Numbered from the stretch's first letter, positions 53,639 to 63,520 are shown. The stretch is DNA of 64,000 nucleotides from JAAURB01 sp049647265 (GCA_049647265.1 JBARXJ010000017.1:124001-188000), one strand, 5' to 3'. Numbers and translations: made by a program. Notes: generated from the letters alone by a model not told the origin.

Positions 53639-53760
53639 AACAAAGATGACTTGACAGAAGCGAATCAATACATTTTGCTTCTCGATAAAAAGGATAGCTT
53701 CGATAAAGCGGGGGCTTGTTCGCATCAATTGTATTATATTGTTGAATCGGATAATAAATG
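53639..53760 (+). pseudogene. Truncated 3' coding remnant next to TnpB element 2
   Basis: Starting directly at the element's right end, the frame reads NKDDLTEANQYILLLDKKD, then SFDKAGACSHQLYYIVESDNK and a TGA at 53758. The composition is protein-like, unlike random intergenic DNA. It has no start codon and appears to be the C-terminal end of a gene cut by the element. The missing 5' part was not found to the left of the element. Identity unknown. Confidence 0.5.
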
Positions 53761-53834
53761 AACTACACTCCCTATTTTCACTGCATATATGACTTTTAGC
53801 ATAATTTGATAATTTTTTATTCTTATATTTGTAT

Positions 53835-55847
53835 TCAATCTTCGTACTCTTCGTATTTTTTTAACTGCTTATCTTGAGTAGATTGAGGATCATTAAGATA
53901 TTCAATTAGTTCTTCTAAAACAATTAGATCCATTGAATCTCCCAATGTATCACAATTAGACATTTTATGGGTTACACCATGATAATCACGTTCATTTAAG
54001 TAATCTTCATGCAGAATTGTTGTAATTCGATAGTTTTTTTTCCACTGTTCCCCAGTTTCCCAAACTACAACTAAGTTGATCTCTTTTGATTTTTTGGTTC
54101 CCGTACCTATATCTTCAACTAATCCATCCAAGGAATACTTATATTCTAAAACTTTTGCTTCTGATTGAAATGGCAATAAATCTTGATACTCAAACTGATC
54201 TAAATGTTCTTCTTGAATTCCCAAGGGATTTTTTTCTTGATCATAGATATGAAGCTTATTTTTATCAATAATTATTCTATAAAGTCCGTCATAATCAGAA
54301 CGTTCGTTAGTTGCCATAATTTGAATTCCACGAATGACTCCTCCTGCAATCATTTGATTAAATAATGCAATAACATCCTGTTCTCGAGACGGTATCGAAG
54401 TAATCGCAATCTTTTTTGTGGGAATGAAAAAGTTTTCATTGATTAATTTTAAAGGATGTTCTTTTTCGTATTCTTCCATCTTCTTTTTCCAATCACTAAT
54501 TCTTTTTTCTTGAAGTATTGAATCTCTACTTTTTCCAGTTCCAGTAGGTTTCAAGCACCTATGATATTTGAATAGAACATCTACTAGGCGCGAAGCAATT
54601 TTTTGTGATATCTCAATCAATTGCTTTTTATAATTTTTTCTACCTAAATCCGGAGTATAATTATAAAAATGTATTAAAACATAAGCATTATTTTGACGAG
54701 TAATATTTTGCCCTAATGGAATTGCAATAGGTTCTCCTTGTGGCATATTATTTGCTGCTAATTGAATTCCTCCAGATATAACTTTGTGGCTTATTCTATA
54801 ATTTAAGTCTTTACTAAAGTTCTTCCAATAATTGACTGACCAAACATATGCACAATAAACATATGGAGTATGTTTATCCAACAATTCTTTTTCTTCTTCA
54901 TCTAATTTCAGTTTTAAATCTATATGAGAATTAGAAGAATCAAATGACCATTCACCATAAATTATTAATTTATTCCGAAATGATTTAGGTAATTCATTAG
55001 AGTCTTTATGTTTATCTATTAACTCTTGTCGTTTCTTTTGTATATCTTTATAACAAATAGATTGGGACGCTTGAGAAGTTTCATGAATCTTGAGATGAGA
55101 AGGACTATTAATTGATTCTTGCGTTAATTTGCCTTTTTTATCAATTACATCCAGAAAAACCTCTAACTTTTCAGTAGGCTTAATAGCTCCTAACCCTGTT
55201 TTAAGTCTTAAAACCTTCAACCATGCACTAGCTTCTGTCATTCCCACCCAATTTAAGTTTTTTTTATCAAATTTTATACATATGGAAACACCTGTTTCAT
55301 CAGAATTTAAAATTTGTTCCCTGAAATATTTATCTAACGCTCCTTCTTCATCGGAGATTACTTGTGGTCTAGACAACAAACCTTCATCATCCTCTACCCA
55401 ATCTCTAGCATTTTCCATTTTTCCGACAGCATCAAAATCAGAAGTTTTGGTACAGAGTTGAATATAATTAAAACCATAAGCTAAATAAGTGGCACCGACT
55501 CCTTTGTGTCCACGATTCATTTTAGATTTGAAAGACAAGAAAGGTGTAAGAAATGAGTGGAATTGAGAGTTATTTAGACCAATACCATTATCTGTCACTA
55601 TTAGCAGATTTTTTTTGATATTAATCGTTATCCAAATTTTGGGATGATAAGATAAATCGTTGCTTTTTATACGCTTTTCTACAGCATCCATTGCATTTTG
55701 AATGCTTTCAGAAAAGGGATCATACCAACCTACATAAGAGGTCAAAATACCGTTTATCTGATTTTTCTGGACTTTTCTTGTAACCTCATCATCAGCATTA
55801 GATTTAGCTTCTAGAGGATCAAATGATGCAAAACTTTGACAGTTCAT
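53835..55847 (-). CDS. GHKL (HSP90/MORC-like) ATPase of unknown function
   Basis: 670 residues. The N-terminal Bergerat ATP site is complete: Glu48 and Asn51 in ESIQNAMDAV, DNGIG (86-90) and the lid RGHKGVGATY (112-121). The central region (about 200-400) is rich in Lys/Asp and has no named motif; the C-terminal 200 residues end in an acidic KKYEEYED tail. This shape, GHKL plus a long unrelated effector portion, is typical of MORC/HSP90-like proteins of bacterial conflict systems, but no partner gene is next to it. Low GC relative to flanks and placement beside a TnpB element suggest horizontal gain. Confidence 0.8.
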   Translation of the reverse strand: MNCQSFASFDPLEAKSNADDEVTRKVQKNQINGILTSYVGWYDPFSESIQNAMDAVEKRIKSNDLSYHPKIWITINIKKNLLIVTDNGIGLNNSQFHSFLTPFLSFKSKMNRGHKGVGATYLAYGFNYIQLCTKTSDFDAVGKMENARDWVEDDEGLLSRPQVISDEEGALDKYFREQILNSDETGVSICIKFDKKNLNWVGMTEASAWLKVLRLKTGLGAIKPTEKLEVFLDVIDKKGKLTQESINSPSHLKIHETSQASQSICYKDIQKKRQELIDKHKDSNELPKSFRNKLIIYGEWSFDSSNSHIDLKLKLDEEEKELLDKHTPYVYCAYVWSVNYWKNFSKDLNYRISHKVISGGIQLAANNMPQGEPIAIPLGQNITRQNNAYVLIHFYNYTPDLGRKNYKKQLIEISQKIASRLVDVLFKYHRCLKPTGTGKSRDSILQEKRISDWKKKMEEYEKEHPLKLINENFFIPTKKIAITSIPSREQDVIALFNQMIAGGVIRGIQIMATNERSDYDGLYRIIIDKNKLHIYDQEKNPLGIQEEHLDQFEYQDLLPFQSEAKVLEYKYSLDGLVEDIGTGTKKSKEINLVVVWETGEQWKKNYRITTILHEDYLNERDYHGVTHKMSNCDTLGDSMDLIVLEELIEYLNDPQSTQDKQLKKYEEYED

Positions 55848-56120
55848 ATATTTTAGATAAATTTTATAATATAAAAGACAAAATTAATAAAAATATTATA
55901 TCTTATGTAGAACAATATGGAACAGTTCAACCTCTTTGATCCATCACTCACTTAACCGACTAAACTACCCAAGCTAACAACAGGCAAAGATGAATCATCG
56001 GAATCACCAACAGTCTCTAAATGGGGAATTGGATAATATTGAGCAATTCTGACAGTTCTGTGAAGACTTTACTAAAGTGGGGTAAAGTATTGAGAATATT
56101 GTGAATGTTGACAAAAATTA

Positions 56121-57074
56121 ATGGCTGGAAGTGAAATAGGGTCAGATATTTGGCTCAGTGATTATCTGACTGCGTGGGATGTCTATGCTCATGGGATATC
56201 AGAAATCCTAGCTTATCGAAAAACGCCTTACCAGGAAATGTATGTGGTGAATACGGGGAGTTATGGTAAAGCATTAGTTTTAGATGGTAAATGGCAGTCC
56301 AGTACAGGGGATGAGTTTATCTATCACGAAGCTTTAGTTCATCCGGTGATGATTTTTCACAGCCAACCTAAAACTGTTTTAATCTTAGGCGGTGGAGAAG
56401 GCGCAACCACTCGGGAAGTGTTACGTTGGAGAAGTGTAGAAGAAGTCGTGATGGTGGATATTGATGGGGAAGTGGTAGAAGCCTGTCGTCAGTATTTACC
56501 CGAAATGCATCAAAATTCTTTCGATGACCCGCGAGTGGAGTTAGTGATTGATGATGCGTTAAACTACATAGAAGCCACAGAACAACGCTGGGATATTGTG
56601 ATTTCAGATCTCTCTGAACCCATTGAGTCGGGGCCATCTTTTAAGCTATTTACTAAAGAGTATTTTGAGAAAATTCGCAGTATCCTCAAACCCGATGGCT
56701 TTTTTGTCATGCAAGCCGGATCGACTTCGATCGCGCAGATGAAGCTTCATGTCCGTCTCGCTCACACCATGACCACTATTTTTTCACAGACCCATTCCTA
56801 CAGCAGTCATATTCCCAGTTTTGGCGAACCTTGGGGGTTTGTCATTGCTTCTTCTCAACCCATCAACAGTCAACCCGATCCTGACACGGTTGATCGACTG
56901 TTAGCTGAGAACACAACCGGGGGTTTACAAATGTTAGATGGAATGGGTTTACTCGGACTCCTGCAACAACCCGCTCATTTACGGGCTAGTATTGCCGCAG
57001 AAACACAAGTCTATACCTTAGCAGAACCGCCTGTAGATTTTGGTCGGGGAATTATCCGTCACCAGCCGGGTTAA
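56121..57074 (+). CDS. speE: Polyamine aminopropyltransferase (spermidine synthase family)
   Basis: 317 residues. The spermidine synthase fold is shown by the N-terminal beta domain (YQEMYVVNTGSYGKALVLDGKWQSSTGDEFIYHEALVHPVM) and the decarboxylated-SAM site LILGGGEGATTREVLRW (about 89-105). VVMVDIDGEVVEACRQYLPE and DVIISDLSEP-like WDIVISDLSEP carry the acidic catalytic residues. Makes spermidine or a related polyamine from putrescine; the precise product (including branched forms) is not fixed by sequence. Cytoplasmic. Followed after 119 bp by tatC on the same strand. Confidence 0.92.
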   Translation: MAGSEIGSDIWLSDYLTAWDVYAHGISEILAYRKTPYQEMYVVNTGSYGKALVLDGKWQSSTGDEFIYHEALVHPVMIFHSQPKTVLILGGGEGATTREVLRWRSVEEVVMVDIDGEVVEACRQYLPEMHQNSFDDPRVELVIDDALNYIEATEQRWDIVISDLSEPIESGPSFKLFTKEYFEKIRSILKPDGFFVMQAGSTSIAQMKLHVRLAHTMTTIFSQTHSYSSHIPSFGEPWGFVIASSQPINSQPDPDTVDRLLAENTTGGLQMLDGMGLLGLLQQPAHLRASIAAETQVYTLAEPPVDFGRGIIRHQPG

Positions 57075-57193
57075 ATTCACAGTCGTGACTCAGTCGTTGC
57101 TCTGAGGACGATACAATAGTTCATATCTTACCTTTAGTTGGTGAGAAACATCTTCTGTTAACAGCTATAGCAATTTCATTTAACAATTAAGAT

Positions 57194-58009
57194 ATGACAC
57201 CTCCTTCTAACTCAGAGAACCCTGAAAACGGTATCAGTTCCTCTACATCAACGGCAACAGAAATAGAGAATACACAAAACACCGAAGATGAATATCTCAA
57301 TCAAATACCGGATGAGGTTGAGATGTCTTTGTTTGATCATCTAGAAGAGATGCGTCAACGTATTTTTTATTCCTTAATTGCAGTGGGTTTGGGGATAGTC
57401 GGATGTTTTTTAGTCGTTCGACAAATTGTTGAAATTTTAGAAGTTCCCGCGAGAGGGGTTAAGTTTTTACAATTGGCTCCGGGAGAATACTTTTTTGTGT
57501 CTTTAAAAGTTGCAGGATACAGTGGTTTACTCCTGGCTAGTCCTTTTATTTTATATCAAATTACTCAATTTGTTTTACCGGGATTAACCCGCAAAGAACG
57601 GCGACTTTTAGGGCCGATTTTTATCGGTTCAACTGTTTTATTTGGTTTAGGATTAGTTTTTGCTTATTTTGCCCTCATTCCCGCCGCTTTGAAGTTTTTT
57701 GTTAGTTATGGCGCGGATGTGGTTGAACAGTTATGGTCAATTGAACGATATTTTGAGTTTGTTTTGTTGTTGTTATTTAGTACAGCCTTAGCGTTTCAAA
57801 TTCCTGTTGTACAAGCTTTATTGGGTAGTTTAAAGATTGTTTCTTCTCAGCAAATGTTATCCGGATGGCGTTATGTGGTAGTCGGGGCTGCCGTATTGGG
57901 TGCGGTTTTAACCCCCTCTACCGATCCTTTAACTCAGAGTTTATTAGGTGGTGCTGTTGCCAGCTTATATTTTGGAGGAATTGGGTTAGTGAAGTTATTA
58001 GGCAACTGA
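57194..58009 (+). CDS. tatC: Sec-independent protein translocase TatC
   Basis: 271 residues. Core of the twin-arginine translocation system that exports folded proteins and, in cyanobacteria, works at both plasma and thylakoid membranes. An acidic Ser/Thr-rich N-terminal extension precedes the conserved MSLFDHLEEMRQRIFYSLIAVG (about 44-65), which includes the family HLxELRxR motif. Six transmembrane helices follow; FVLPGLTRKERRL lies in the second cytoplasmic loop. TatA/B genes are not in the window. Confidence 0.95.
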   Translation: MTPPSNSENPENGISSSTSTATEIENTQNTEDEYLNQIPDEVEMSLFDHLEEMRQRIFYSLIAVGLGIVGCFLVVRQIVEILEVPARGVKFLQLAPGEYFFVSLKVAGYSGLLLASPFILYQITQFVLPGLTRKERRLLGPIFIGSTVLFGLGLVFAYFALIPAALKFFVSYGADVVEQLWSIERYFEFVLLLLFSTALAFQIPVVQALLGSLKIVSSQQMLSGWRYVVVGAAVLGAVLTPSTDPLTQSLLGGAVASLYFGGIGLVKLLGN

Positions 58010-58240
58010 TGACTATCAGATTATACTTTGCGCTCGCATGATTTTGCTGTATCCGACAGCCATATAATCTCATGGGATATTGTGGTTTTAAACTCAATTT
58101 TTTGCTCAGAAAATATCAGATTTAAAGCAAAATCTATAGTATAATTTAATCCTTGATTTCCCTATAACTTTGCTAAACTTATCATTTGATTGATTATATT
58201 GCAAAGCTAAATCGGTACAAGCAGTTATAGTAAAAAAATT

Positions 58241-58855
58241 ATGACAGACTCAGATAACCCCAATAACTCTAATGATTCTGTTCAAATTCGCCAGCTTTTA
58301 GAGCGAGTTGAACAACTCGAAAATCAACTCAATCAAGTTTTATCTCTCTCAGAACGAATCGATGCAGTAGAATCAGATATATCCTTAGTTCCAGATGTTC
58401 AGCGTTACGATAAACTCCGGCAATGTTTAGCAGAAGAACAATGGTATTATGCTGATATGGAAACCATTCAACTCATTATTACAATTGCCGGACATACAGA
58501 ATTAGAAGAATTAACACCTGAAGAAATTGCTATTTTTCCCTGTGGTGCATTACGAGTCATTGATAATTTATGGTCAAAATATAGTCAAGGAAAATTTGGT
58601 TTTAGTACTCAATTAAAGATTTATAAAGAAGTCGGCGGAGACTTAGAAACCACCCTCGAACAAAATCAACAAATCGTTGAAAAATGGGGAAAAGAAGTAG
58701 GATGGAGAGATGATAAACGATGGCTAAAATGTAGTCAGTTAGACTTTAGCTTGAATGCGCCTATGGGTTGTCATCCCTCTCAATGGTGGAATTCTCCCTT
58801 TGGTTCAAAAATGACTAACTATTTTCTAGCGCGTTTAATTCGCTGTGGGTTATAA
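58241..58855 (+). CDS. GUN4-domain protein (soluble)
   Basis: 204 residues. An N-terminal coiled coil (VQIRQLLERVEQLENQLNQVLSLSERIDAVE, about 14-45) precedes a GUN4 domain (about 58-200). The latter has YDKLRQCLAEEQWYYADMETIQLIITIAG, LRVIDNLWSKYSQGKFGFSTQLKIYKEVGGD and the terminal loop LDFSLNAPMGCHPSQWW, which carries the porphyrin-facing NAPxGHxP block (His kept, preceded by Cys). It is closer in shape to the Gun4 activator of Mg-chelatase than the copy at 21941, but the coiled coil sets it apart from the standard 230-aa Gun4. Confidence 0.9.
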   Translation: MTDSDNPNNSNDSVQIRQLLERVEQLENQLNQVLSLSERIDAVESDISLVPDVQRYDKLRQCLAEEQWYYADMETIQLIITIAGHTELEELTPEEIAIFPCGALRVIDNLWSKYSQGKFGFSTQLKIYKEVGGDLETTLEQNQQIVEKWGKEVGWRDDKRWLKCSQLDFSLNAPMGCHPSQWWNSPFGSKMTNYFLARLIRCGL

Positions 58856-59057
58856 ATCCCTAACCCCTCTTCCTCTTAATTTCTTATCAGATTTAGAGAG
58901 ATTGGAGGGGTTTCAATCACCAACAATACAGTCATACCAGTACAAGATTAACAACACCACAGCAACAAGGGTAGGGGGAGAAAGAATCACCAACTATTTC
59001 TATGGGACTAACACTTACATCCCGTGCGCGATCGCCCGCGTGCGAGTGCCTATGTCG

Positions 59058-61373
59058 TTAATTCACCAACCAATCCTCAATTTGCCATTGATTATTCTGA
59101 CGCACTAAGCGATAGTCAATCGATAACAACTCATCTTTTGTATCAATCTGGACTCCATTTTCATAAAATCTCGCCGCCTCTCGAATTTCAGCCGTGACAA
59201 TGGCTTGAGTTGGGTTATCTGGATCGACCTCAACATTTTGAACCTCAACATCATGTTGATAGAGGCGATAAGAATTATCCGCTTCAATGGTTTGGGCTAA
59301 CTCAGTCCATTCTCTCAAGGAAGGATTGACTAAAATTTGCGAAATCGAGTCAATTTCGTGATTCGGCCCCAGTGCTTCTGATTTAACCGATAACCACAGA
59401 CTAATCACCTGTTGGGCTGTCTCTGGGGTTAAATCCCCAGTCAACGGGGCATTACTGGCTTGAGTAGGAATCTCTAAGGGCGGTTGTGAAATTTCCACCA
59501 TTGCTTGTTCGCCACTTAAACGCGGCGCCCCGCCTCCTAAATTCAACGCACGGGCAAACCAACCGAAAATTTGAGACAGAATGAAAAACAGCAGCCACAA
59601 TGCCAATAAAGCAATTGCACCCCCTAAAATTAACCGCAGAATTTTGCTTGTGTCCCACTGATTAGAAGTTCGACGGGGTCGTTTCATTTCCGTTTCGGTT
59701 CCCAATTCAGGGTTACCGCCTCCTTCGTAAATAGACGAGTTAATCGGATTGGGCGGAAGTTCTGGAGAATTAACAGAAGCAGAAATTGCCGCTGTGGACG
59801 AATTGACCACTGGCGTTTGTAGGGTAGTAGTTGGAATATTGGTCTGCTCAGTCGCAGCAGCCGGGTCGGACAGGGTCGGAGATGGAGAGCGTTGTGGAAA
59901 CCGACGGGTTGACTCAGGTCGCTTTAACATTGAGCCACCTACTGCCGCAGCCCCAGCCCCCATCCCGGCAATGGCTGCCCCCCCCACAGACGCAGCATTT
60001 TCCCTCACCGAGGAGGAGTCGGTTGCGGGTGGAGTTGGGGGAGTGGTTGCCCGTCGAGGCTGTACAACCACCCACTCATTCGAGCCTTCCATGTCTGAGG
60101 GTAAAGCTTCTAAATAGGATTGTACCCCTGGATTAGCAAAGTAATCTTTCAGAGAAACGGGTTTGCGGGCTAAATCCTGGAAATGGGGAAACACTTCATC
60201 CTGTAACCATCTCTCCGCATACAGACATAATCCGGGTAATAAATCAGGGGACTCTTGAGAATGTTCTCGGATAAACGCAATCGGTTCCCGTTCTTGAGAC
60301 AGTTCTAAGGCGCGGTTTGCTTCTTCGGTTTGCCCCAGTAATAAAGCACAAACAGCCTTTTCTAAATGAACATCCTGTCGCCGCCCCAGTTGGGTTAGCA
60401 TCAGTTTAGCCTTACGGACTAAGCCCGGTTGAGCCTTGGCAAATCCCTGGGCAATTAGGGTATAGACGGTTAAATAAGTGGCAACCGCAGAAGGACGACG
60501 CGCTTCGACTTCAAAAATGGCCTGTTGTTCGCTACTGGTTAAATGGCGGCGCAGTTGCTGCACAAATCGTAAGAAGTCTTCGACACTTAAACCTGATTGA
60601 TCGTCGCCCTGACCATCAATTCCCCCCCGTTCATGCAGCATTTCCCGAAACAGTTGCAAACCTTTGCGGCGTTGAGTGGTTTTCTCTGCGGGCAGTTGGA
60701 GGAGTTCTAATACCCGATAGGGACGCAGCTTATACAGGTCGGCTTGCATCTGACCCCGTAGACTGGGAAAGAGATTTTCTCGCAGTAGCAAATCTTGTCC
60801 GGCTTCTAAAGATTCAGCCGCTTTTTCATACTGTCCCTGTTGCCATTGTTCTCGTCCCAGTTCTAAATGAGCCGAAGCTACGGTTAACACAATATCGGGC
60901 AAAATTAAATCCGGATCGCCAAAACGACCATCTCTAATGCCCATGCTACCGTTACTCAGGTAGGGCTGAGCCAGTTGAATTAACTGTTCGTACTCCCCGA
61001 GTTCTTGAAAAATTAGCAACGCCCCCACAAATTGAAAATCTTCAATCTCAATACTGGGAGTCAGAGATCCCGAATCTTTGTCTAAATTCCAAGACATAGA
61101 TGAGTCTTCCTCATCCAAGCCCTGGGCTTTGAGTTCAGATTCTGGATCGTAAGTTTTTGCCAGGAAACCCATGTCATACGCTTTGCGCTGATCGAAATCA
61201 GACAAAATGGCGTAGGCTTCATCAATCAACTGAATTCTTGCATTGATCGCCACTTCAGAATACTCCCGCCGGGGAAGCGAAGATGCGCGATCGTGCTTGG
61301 CTTGCTTAAGTTGGTCAGCAGTTGCCTGAATCGGTAAGCCTAAGATTCTGTAGTAGTCGAGTGGAATACGCAC
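59058..61373 (-). CDS. ftn2: Ftn2/ARC6-type cell division protein (ZipN)
   Basis: 771 residues. Cyanobacterial cell-division factor that anchors FtsZ to the membrane. It starts with a DnaJ-like domain (MRIPLDYYRILGLPIQATADQLKQ; the HPD is replaced, DRASSLPRREY) and continues with a long helical region (about 90-420). A Pro/Thr/Ser-rich linker (about 440-590) leads to a transmembrane helix (LRLILGGAIALLALWLLFFILSQIFGWF, about 590-617) and a C-terminal IMS-type periplasmic domain (EQAMVEISQPPL... to the end). GTG start at 61373. Full length. A defect would give filamentous or swollen cells in model strains (family knowledge). Confidence 0.93.
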   Translation of the reverse strand: MRIPLDYYRILGLPIQATADQLKQAKHDRASSLPRREYSEVAINARIQLIDEAYAILSDFDQRKAYDMGFLAKTYDPESELKAQGLDEEDSSMSWNLDKDSGSLTPSIEIEDFQFVGALLIFQELGEYEQLIQLAQPYLSNGSMGIRDGRFGDPDLILPDIVLTVASAHLELGREQWQQGQYEKAAESLEAGQDLLLRENLFPSLRGQMQADLYKLRPYRVLELLQLPAEKTTQRRKGLQLFREMLHERGGIDGQGDDQSGLSVEDFLRFVQQLRRHLTSSEQQAIFEVEARRPSAVATYLTVYTLIAQGFAKAQPGLVRKAKLMLTQLGRRQDVHLEKAVCALLLGQTEEANRALELSQEREPIAFIREHSQESPDLLPGLCLYAERWLQDEVFPHFQDLARKPVSLKDYFANPGVQSYLEALPSDMEGSNEWVVVQPRRATTPPTPPATDSSSVRENAASVGGAAIAGMGAGAAAVGGSMLKRPESTRRFPQRSPSPTLSDPAAATEQTNIPTTTLQTPVVNSSTAAISASVNSPELPPNPINSSIYEGGGNPELGTETEMKRPRRTSNQWDTSKILRLILGGAIALLALWLLFFILSQIFGWFARALNLGGGAPRLSGEQAMVEISQPPLEIPTQASNAPLTGDLTPETAQQVISLWLSVKSEALGPNHEIDSISQILVNPSLREWTELAQTIEADNSYRLYQHDVEVQNVEVDPDNPTQAIVTAEIREAARFYENGVQIDTKDELLSIDYRLVRQNNQWQIEDWLVN

Positions 61374-61648
61374 GGGGCCACTTTCCCTATCGGTGAGCGA
61401 ATAATGTAGCTATAGTAGCGAAGTTTATCACCAATCGGAGTATTTCCTTTAACACTTATCCGATTTGCATCAAATGAACCGAACTCTTCGGATCGTTAAT
61501 TTTAATCCTTGAGGGTAGTTCAGGCACAGGGGTTGACTGTAATTGGTGACACCCCATTAGTGTATCAGAATCTGGATAAATCGCGTCGTTCGGATAGGCT
61601 CGTGTCAAAATAGTTCTACTGACTCGTTCAAAAATTATAACGACAACG

Positions 61649-62680
61649 ATGGTTCAAGAACGTACATTACCGACTTTTCAAGCTGATACCGTTTCCATCA
61701 CCGCAGAAGAAGGACTGATTCTGTATGAGGACATGGTGTTAGGACGTTTGTTTGAGGACAAATGCGCTGAGATGTATTATCGCGGCAAAATGTTTGGCTT
61801 TGTCCATCTCTACAACGGTCAAGAAGCAGTGTCTTCTGGGATTATTAAAGCGATGGACTCTCAAAGAGATTATGTTTGCAGTACCTATCGCGATCACGTT
61901 CATGCCCTCAGTGCCGGAGTCCCAGCGCGAGAGGTCATGGCGGAGTTGTTTGGCAAAGAAACAGGCTGTTCTAAGGGGCGCGGGGGATCAATGCATATGT
62001 TTTCCTCGAAACACCGCTTACTGGGGGGATTTGCCTTTGTCGCCGAAGGCATTCCGGTTGCCGCCGGGGCAGCGTTTCAAGCCCGTTATCGCCAGGAAGT
62101 GATGGGAGATGACCGGCCTCAGGAAGTCACGGCTTGTTTCTTTGGGGATGGGGCTTGTAACAATGGTCAGTTTTATGAATGCCTCAACATGGCGACGTTA
62201 TGGAAGTTACCCATTCTTTTCGTTGTGGAGAATAATAAATGGGCGATTGGAATGTCCCATGAACGGGCTACCTCTGACCCTGAAATTTATAAAAAAGGGC
62301 CAGCGTTTGGTATGCCAGGGCATGAAGTCGATGGGATGGATATTTTAGCCGTTAATACTTTAGCCAAAGAAGCAGTGGCGCGAGCCAGAGCCGGAGAAGG
62401 GCCGACGTTAATTGAGGCTTTAACCTATCGTTTCCGGGGGCATTCCTTGGCCGATCCAGATGAGTTACGGGATAAAAATGAAAAGGATTATTGGTTTGCC
62501 CGTGACCCCATTAAAAAGTTTGCCGCTTATTTAACTGAACATCAATTGGCAGATTCTGAGGAATTAAAAGCTATTGATAAAAAGATTCAGCACTTAGTAG
62601 ACGATTCTGTAGAATTTGCTCAATCGAGTCCTGAGCCCGATCCGAGTGAATTACGTCGCTATATTTTTGCAGAAGATTAA
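61649..62680 (+). CDS. pdhA: Pyruvate dehydrogenase E1 component, alpha subunit
   Basis: 343 residues. Uses thiamine diphosphate to decarboxylate pyruvate in the PDH complex. The ThDP-binding motif GDGACNNGQFYECLNMATLWKLPILFVVENN (about 164-194) is complete, as are GKMFGFVHLYNGQEAVSSG (about 46-64), the CSTYRDHVHALSAGV substrate-loop and the phosphorylation-loop-like TYRFRGHSLADPDELRDK (about 263-280). The E1 beta gene is not adjacent, as is usual in cyanobacteria. Own promoter region of about 275 bp; a weak hairpin follows at 62692-62714. Confidence 0.96.
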   Translation: MVQERTLPTFQADTVSITAEEGLILYEDMVLGRLFEDKCAEMYYRGKMFGFVHLYNGQEAVSSGIIKAMDSQRDYVCSTYRDHVHALSAGVPAREVMAELFGKETGCSKGRGGSMHMFSSKHRLLGGFAFVAEGIPVAAGAAFQARYRQEVMGDDRPQEVTACFFGDGACNNGQFYECLNMATLWKLPILFVVENNKWAIGMSHERATSDPEIYKKGPAFGMPGHEVDGMDILAVNTLAKEAVARARAGEGPTLIEALTYRFRGHSLADPDELRDKNEKDYWFARDPIKKFAAYLTEHQLADSEELKAIDKKIQHLVDDSVEFAQSSPEPDPSELRRYIFAED

Positions 62681-62691
62681 TCACAACTTTA

Positions 62692-62714
62692 GGCAGAGAT
62701 TTCTTGTCTCTGTC
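62692..62714 (+). terminator. Possible terminator hairpin after pdhA
   Basis: GGCAGAGA (62692-62699) pairs with TCTCTGTC (62707-62714) through an eight-pair stem with one G-U, loop TTTCTTG, and a weak T run (TTTTT, about 62726-62730) downstream. The T run is offset, so I hold this lightly. Confidence 0.45.
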
Positions 62715-62968
62715 TGAATTTGAGCTTTTTCCGCCTCAAATCTATTGCTTGTTTTCCGGCGCTCTGGTAAGATATGTATTAAGGGATAACTTGCCTATAT
62801 ACTTGATTTTTTAATCATTTATTCCCGTCGATTCAACAATGACATCCGTATCGGACTTCTGAGTTTTCGCGATACCAGCTTATAAATTCATCGTTGTTCT
62901 TAAAACTAAAATTTCTGCTGCCAATTTAGCGCGATAATTATCGCTATAATTTGTTATTTTATTGCTTT

Positions 62969-63520
62969 CTAATCAAACTCAGGTGCCCAAACTTCCACCA
63001 CAGGCAATTCCCAACCCGGAAGCAATTCTGGTACTTGCAGCACCTCCCCATCCTTTAGAACAACCCGATCTTCATTCAGGCGATACACTTCCATAGTGCG
63101 AGATCTTGGGTCTACTAACACTCCAACTTGAGTCCCTAATTCCAGAAATTGCTGGATCTTTTGACGTAATTTAGCCAAACTATCCGTTTTAGATTTAACT
63201 TCAAACATTAAGTCAGGAACTAACTCCGCATAATCTTCTGTCGTGCGAGGTAAACGTTCAGCTAAGATAAAAGAAGCATCCGGTGCGCGCACATCTCCAT
63301 CAACGTTCGGCAAACGAAAACCACCACTAGAAGCAGTTACTCTACCTAGTCTACGAGGTCGTACCCAGTGTGATAACTGGGCAATAATAGCAGCAGCGAC
63401 TTCATCTGATTCTAAACCTGAAGGACTCATTAAAATAATTTCTCCACTGACTAATTCCATTCGATAATCAGGATATTGTATTTGCAGCTTTTCTAGATCT
63501 TTAACTGTTAAACTAGGCAT
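62969..63520 (-). CDS. Uma2-family putative endonuclease
   Basis: 183 residues, the standard Uma2 (DUF820) size. The motif YRMELVSGEIILMSPSGLESDEVAAAIIAQL (about 18-50) and the acidic strand VRAPDASFILAERLPRT (about 77) lead to the central PELVPDLMFEVKSKTDSLAKLRQKIQQFLELGTQVGVLVDPRSR. The E-V-K of LMFEVKSKTD plus Asp of the preceding strand give the PD-(D/E)xK nuclease core. Active-site residues are intact. Function in the cell is unknown despite dozens of copies per genome in some cyanobacteria. Confidence 0.92.
   Translation of the reverse strand: MPSLTVKDLEKLQIQYPDYRMELVSGEIILMSPSGLESDEVAAAIIAQLSHWVRPRRLGRVTASSGGFRLPNVDGDVRAPDASFILAERLPRTTEDYAELVPDLMFEVKSKTDSLAKLRQKIQQFLELGTQVGVLVDPRSRTMEVYRLNEDRVVLKDGEVLQVPELLPGWELPVVEVWAPEFD

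Noticed and set aside
53522..53728. 68-codon minus-strand ORF over the right end of TnpB element 2
   Set aside because: It runs antisense through the element's right end and lacks recognisable features. The opposite strand holds a better explained remnant and the RNA hairpin.
58845..59108. 87-codon ORF overlapping the end of the GUN4 gene and the ftn2 stop
   Set aside because: Overlaps two solid genes and has low-complexity content; read as non-coding.
59749..60136. Plus-strand ORFs within ftn2
   Set aside because: Shadows of the Pro/Thr/Ser-rich linker of ftn2 on the opposite strand.
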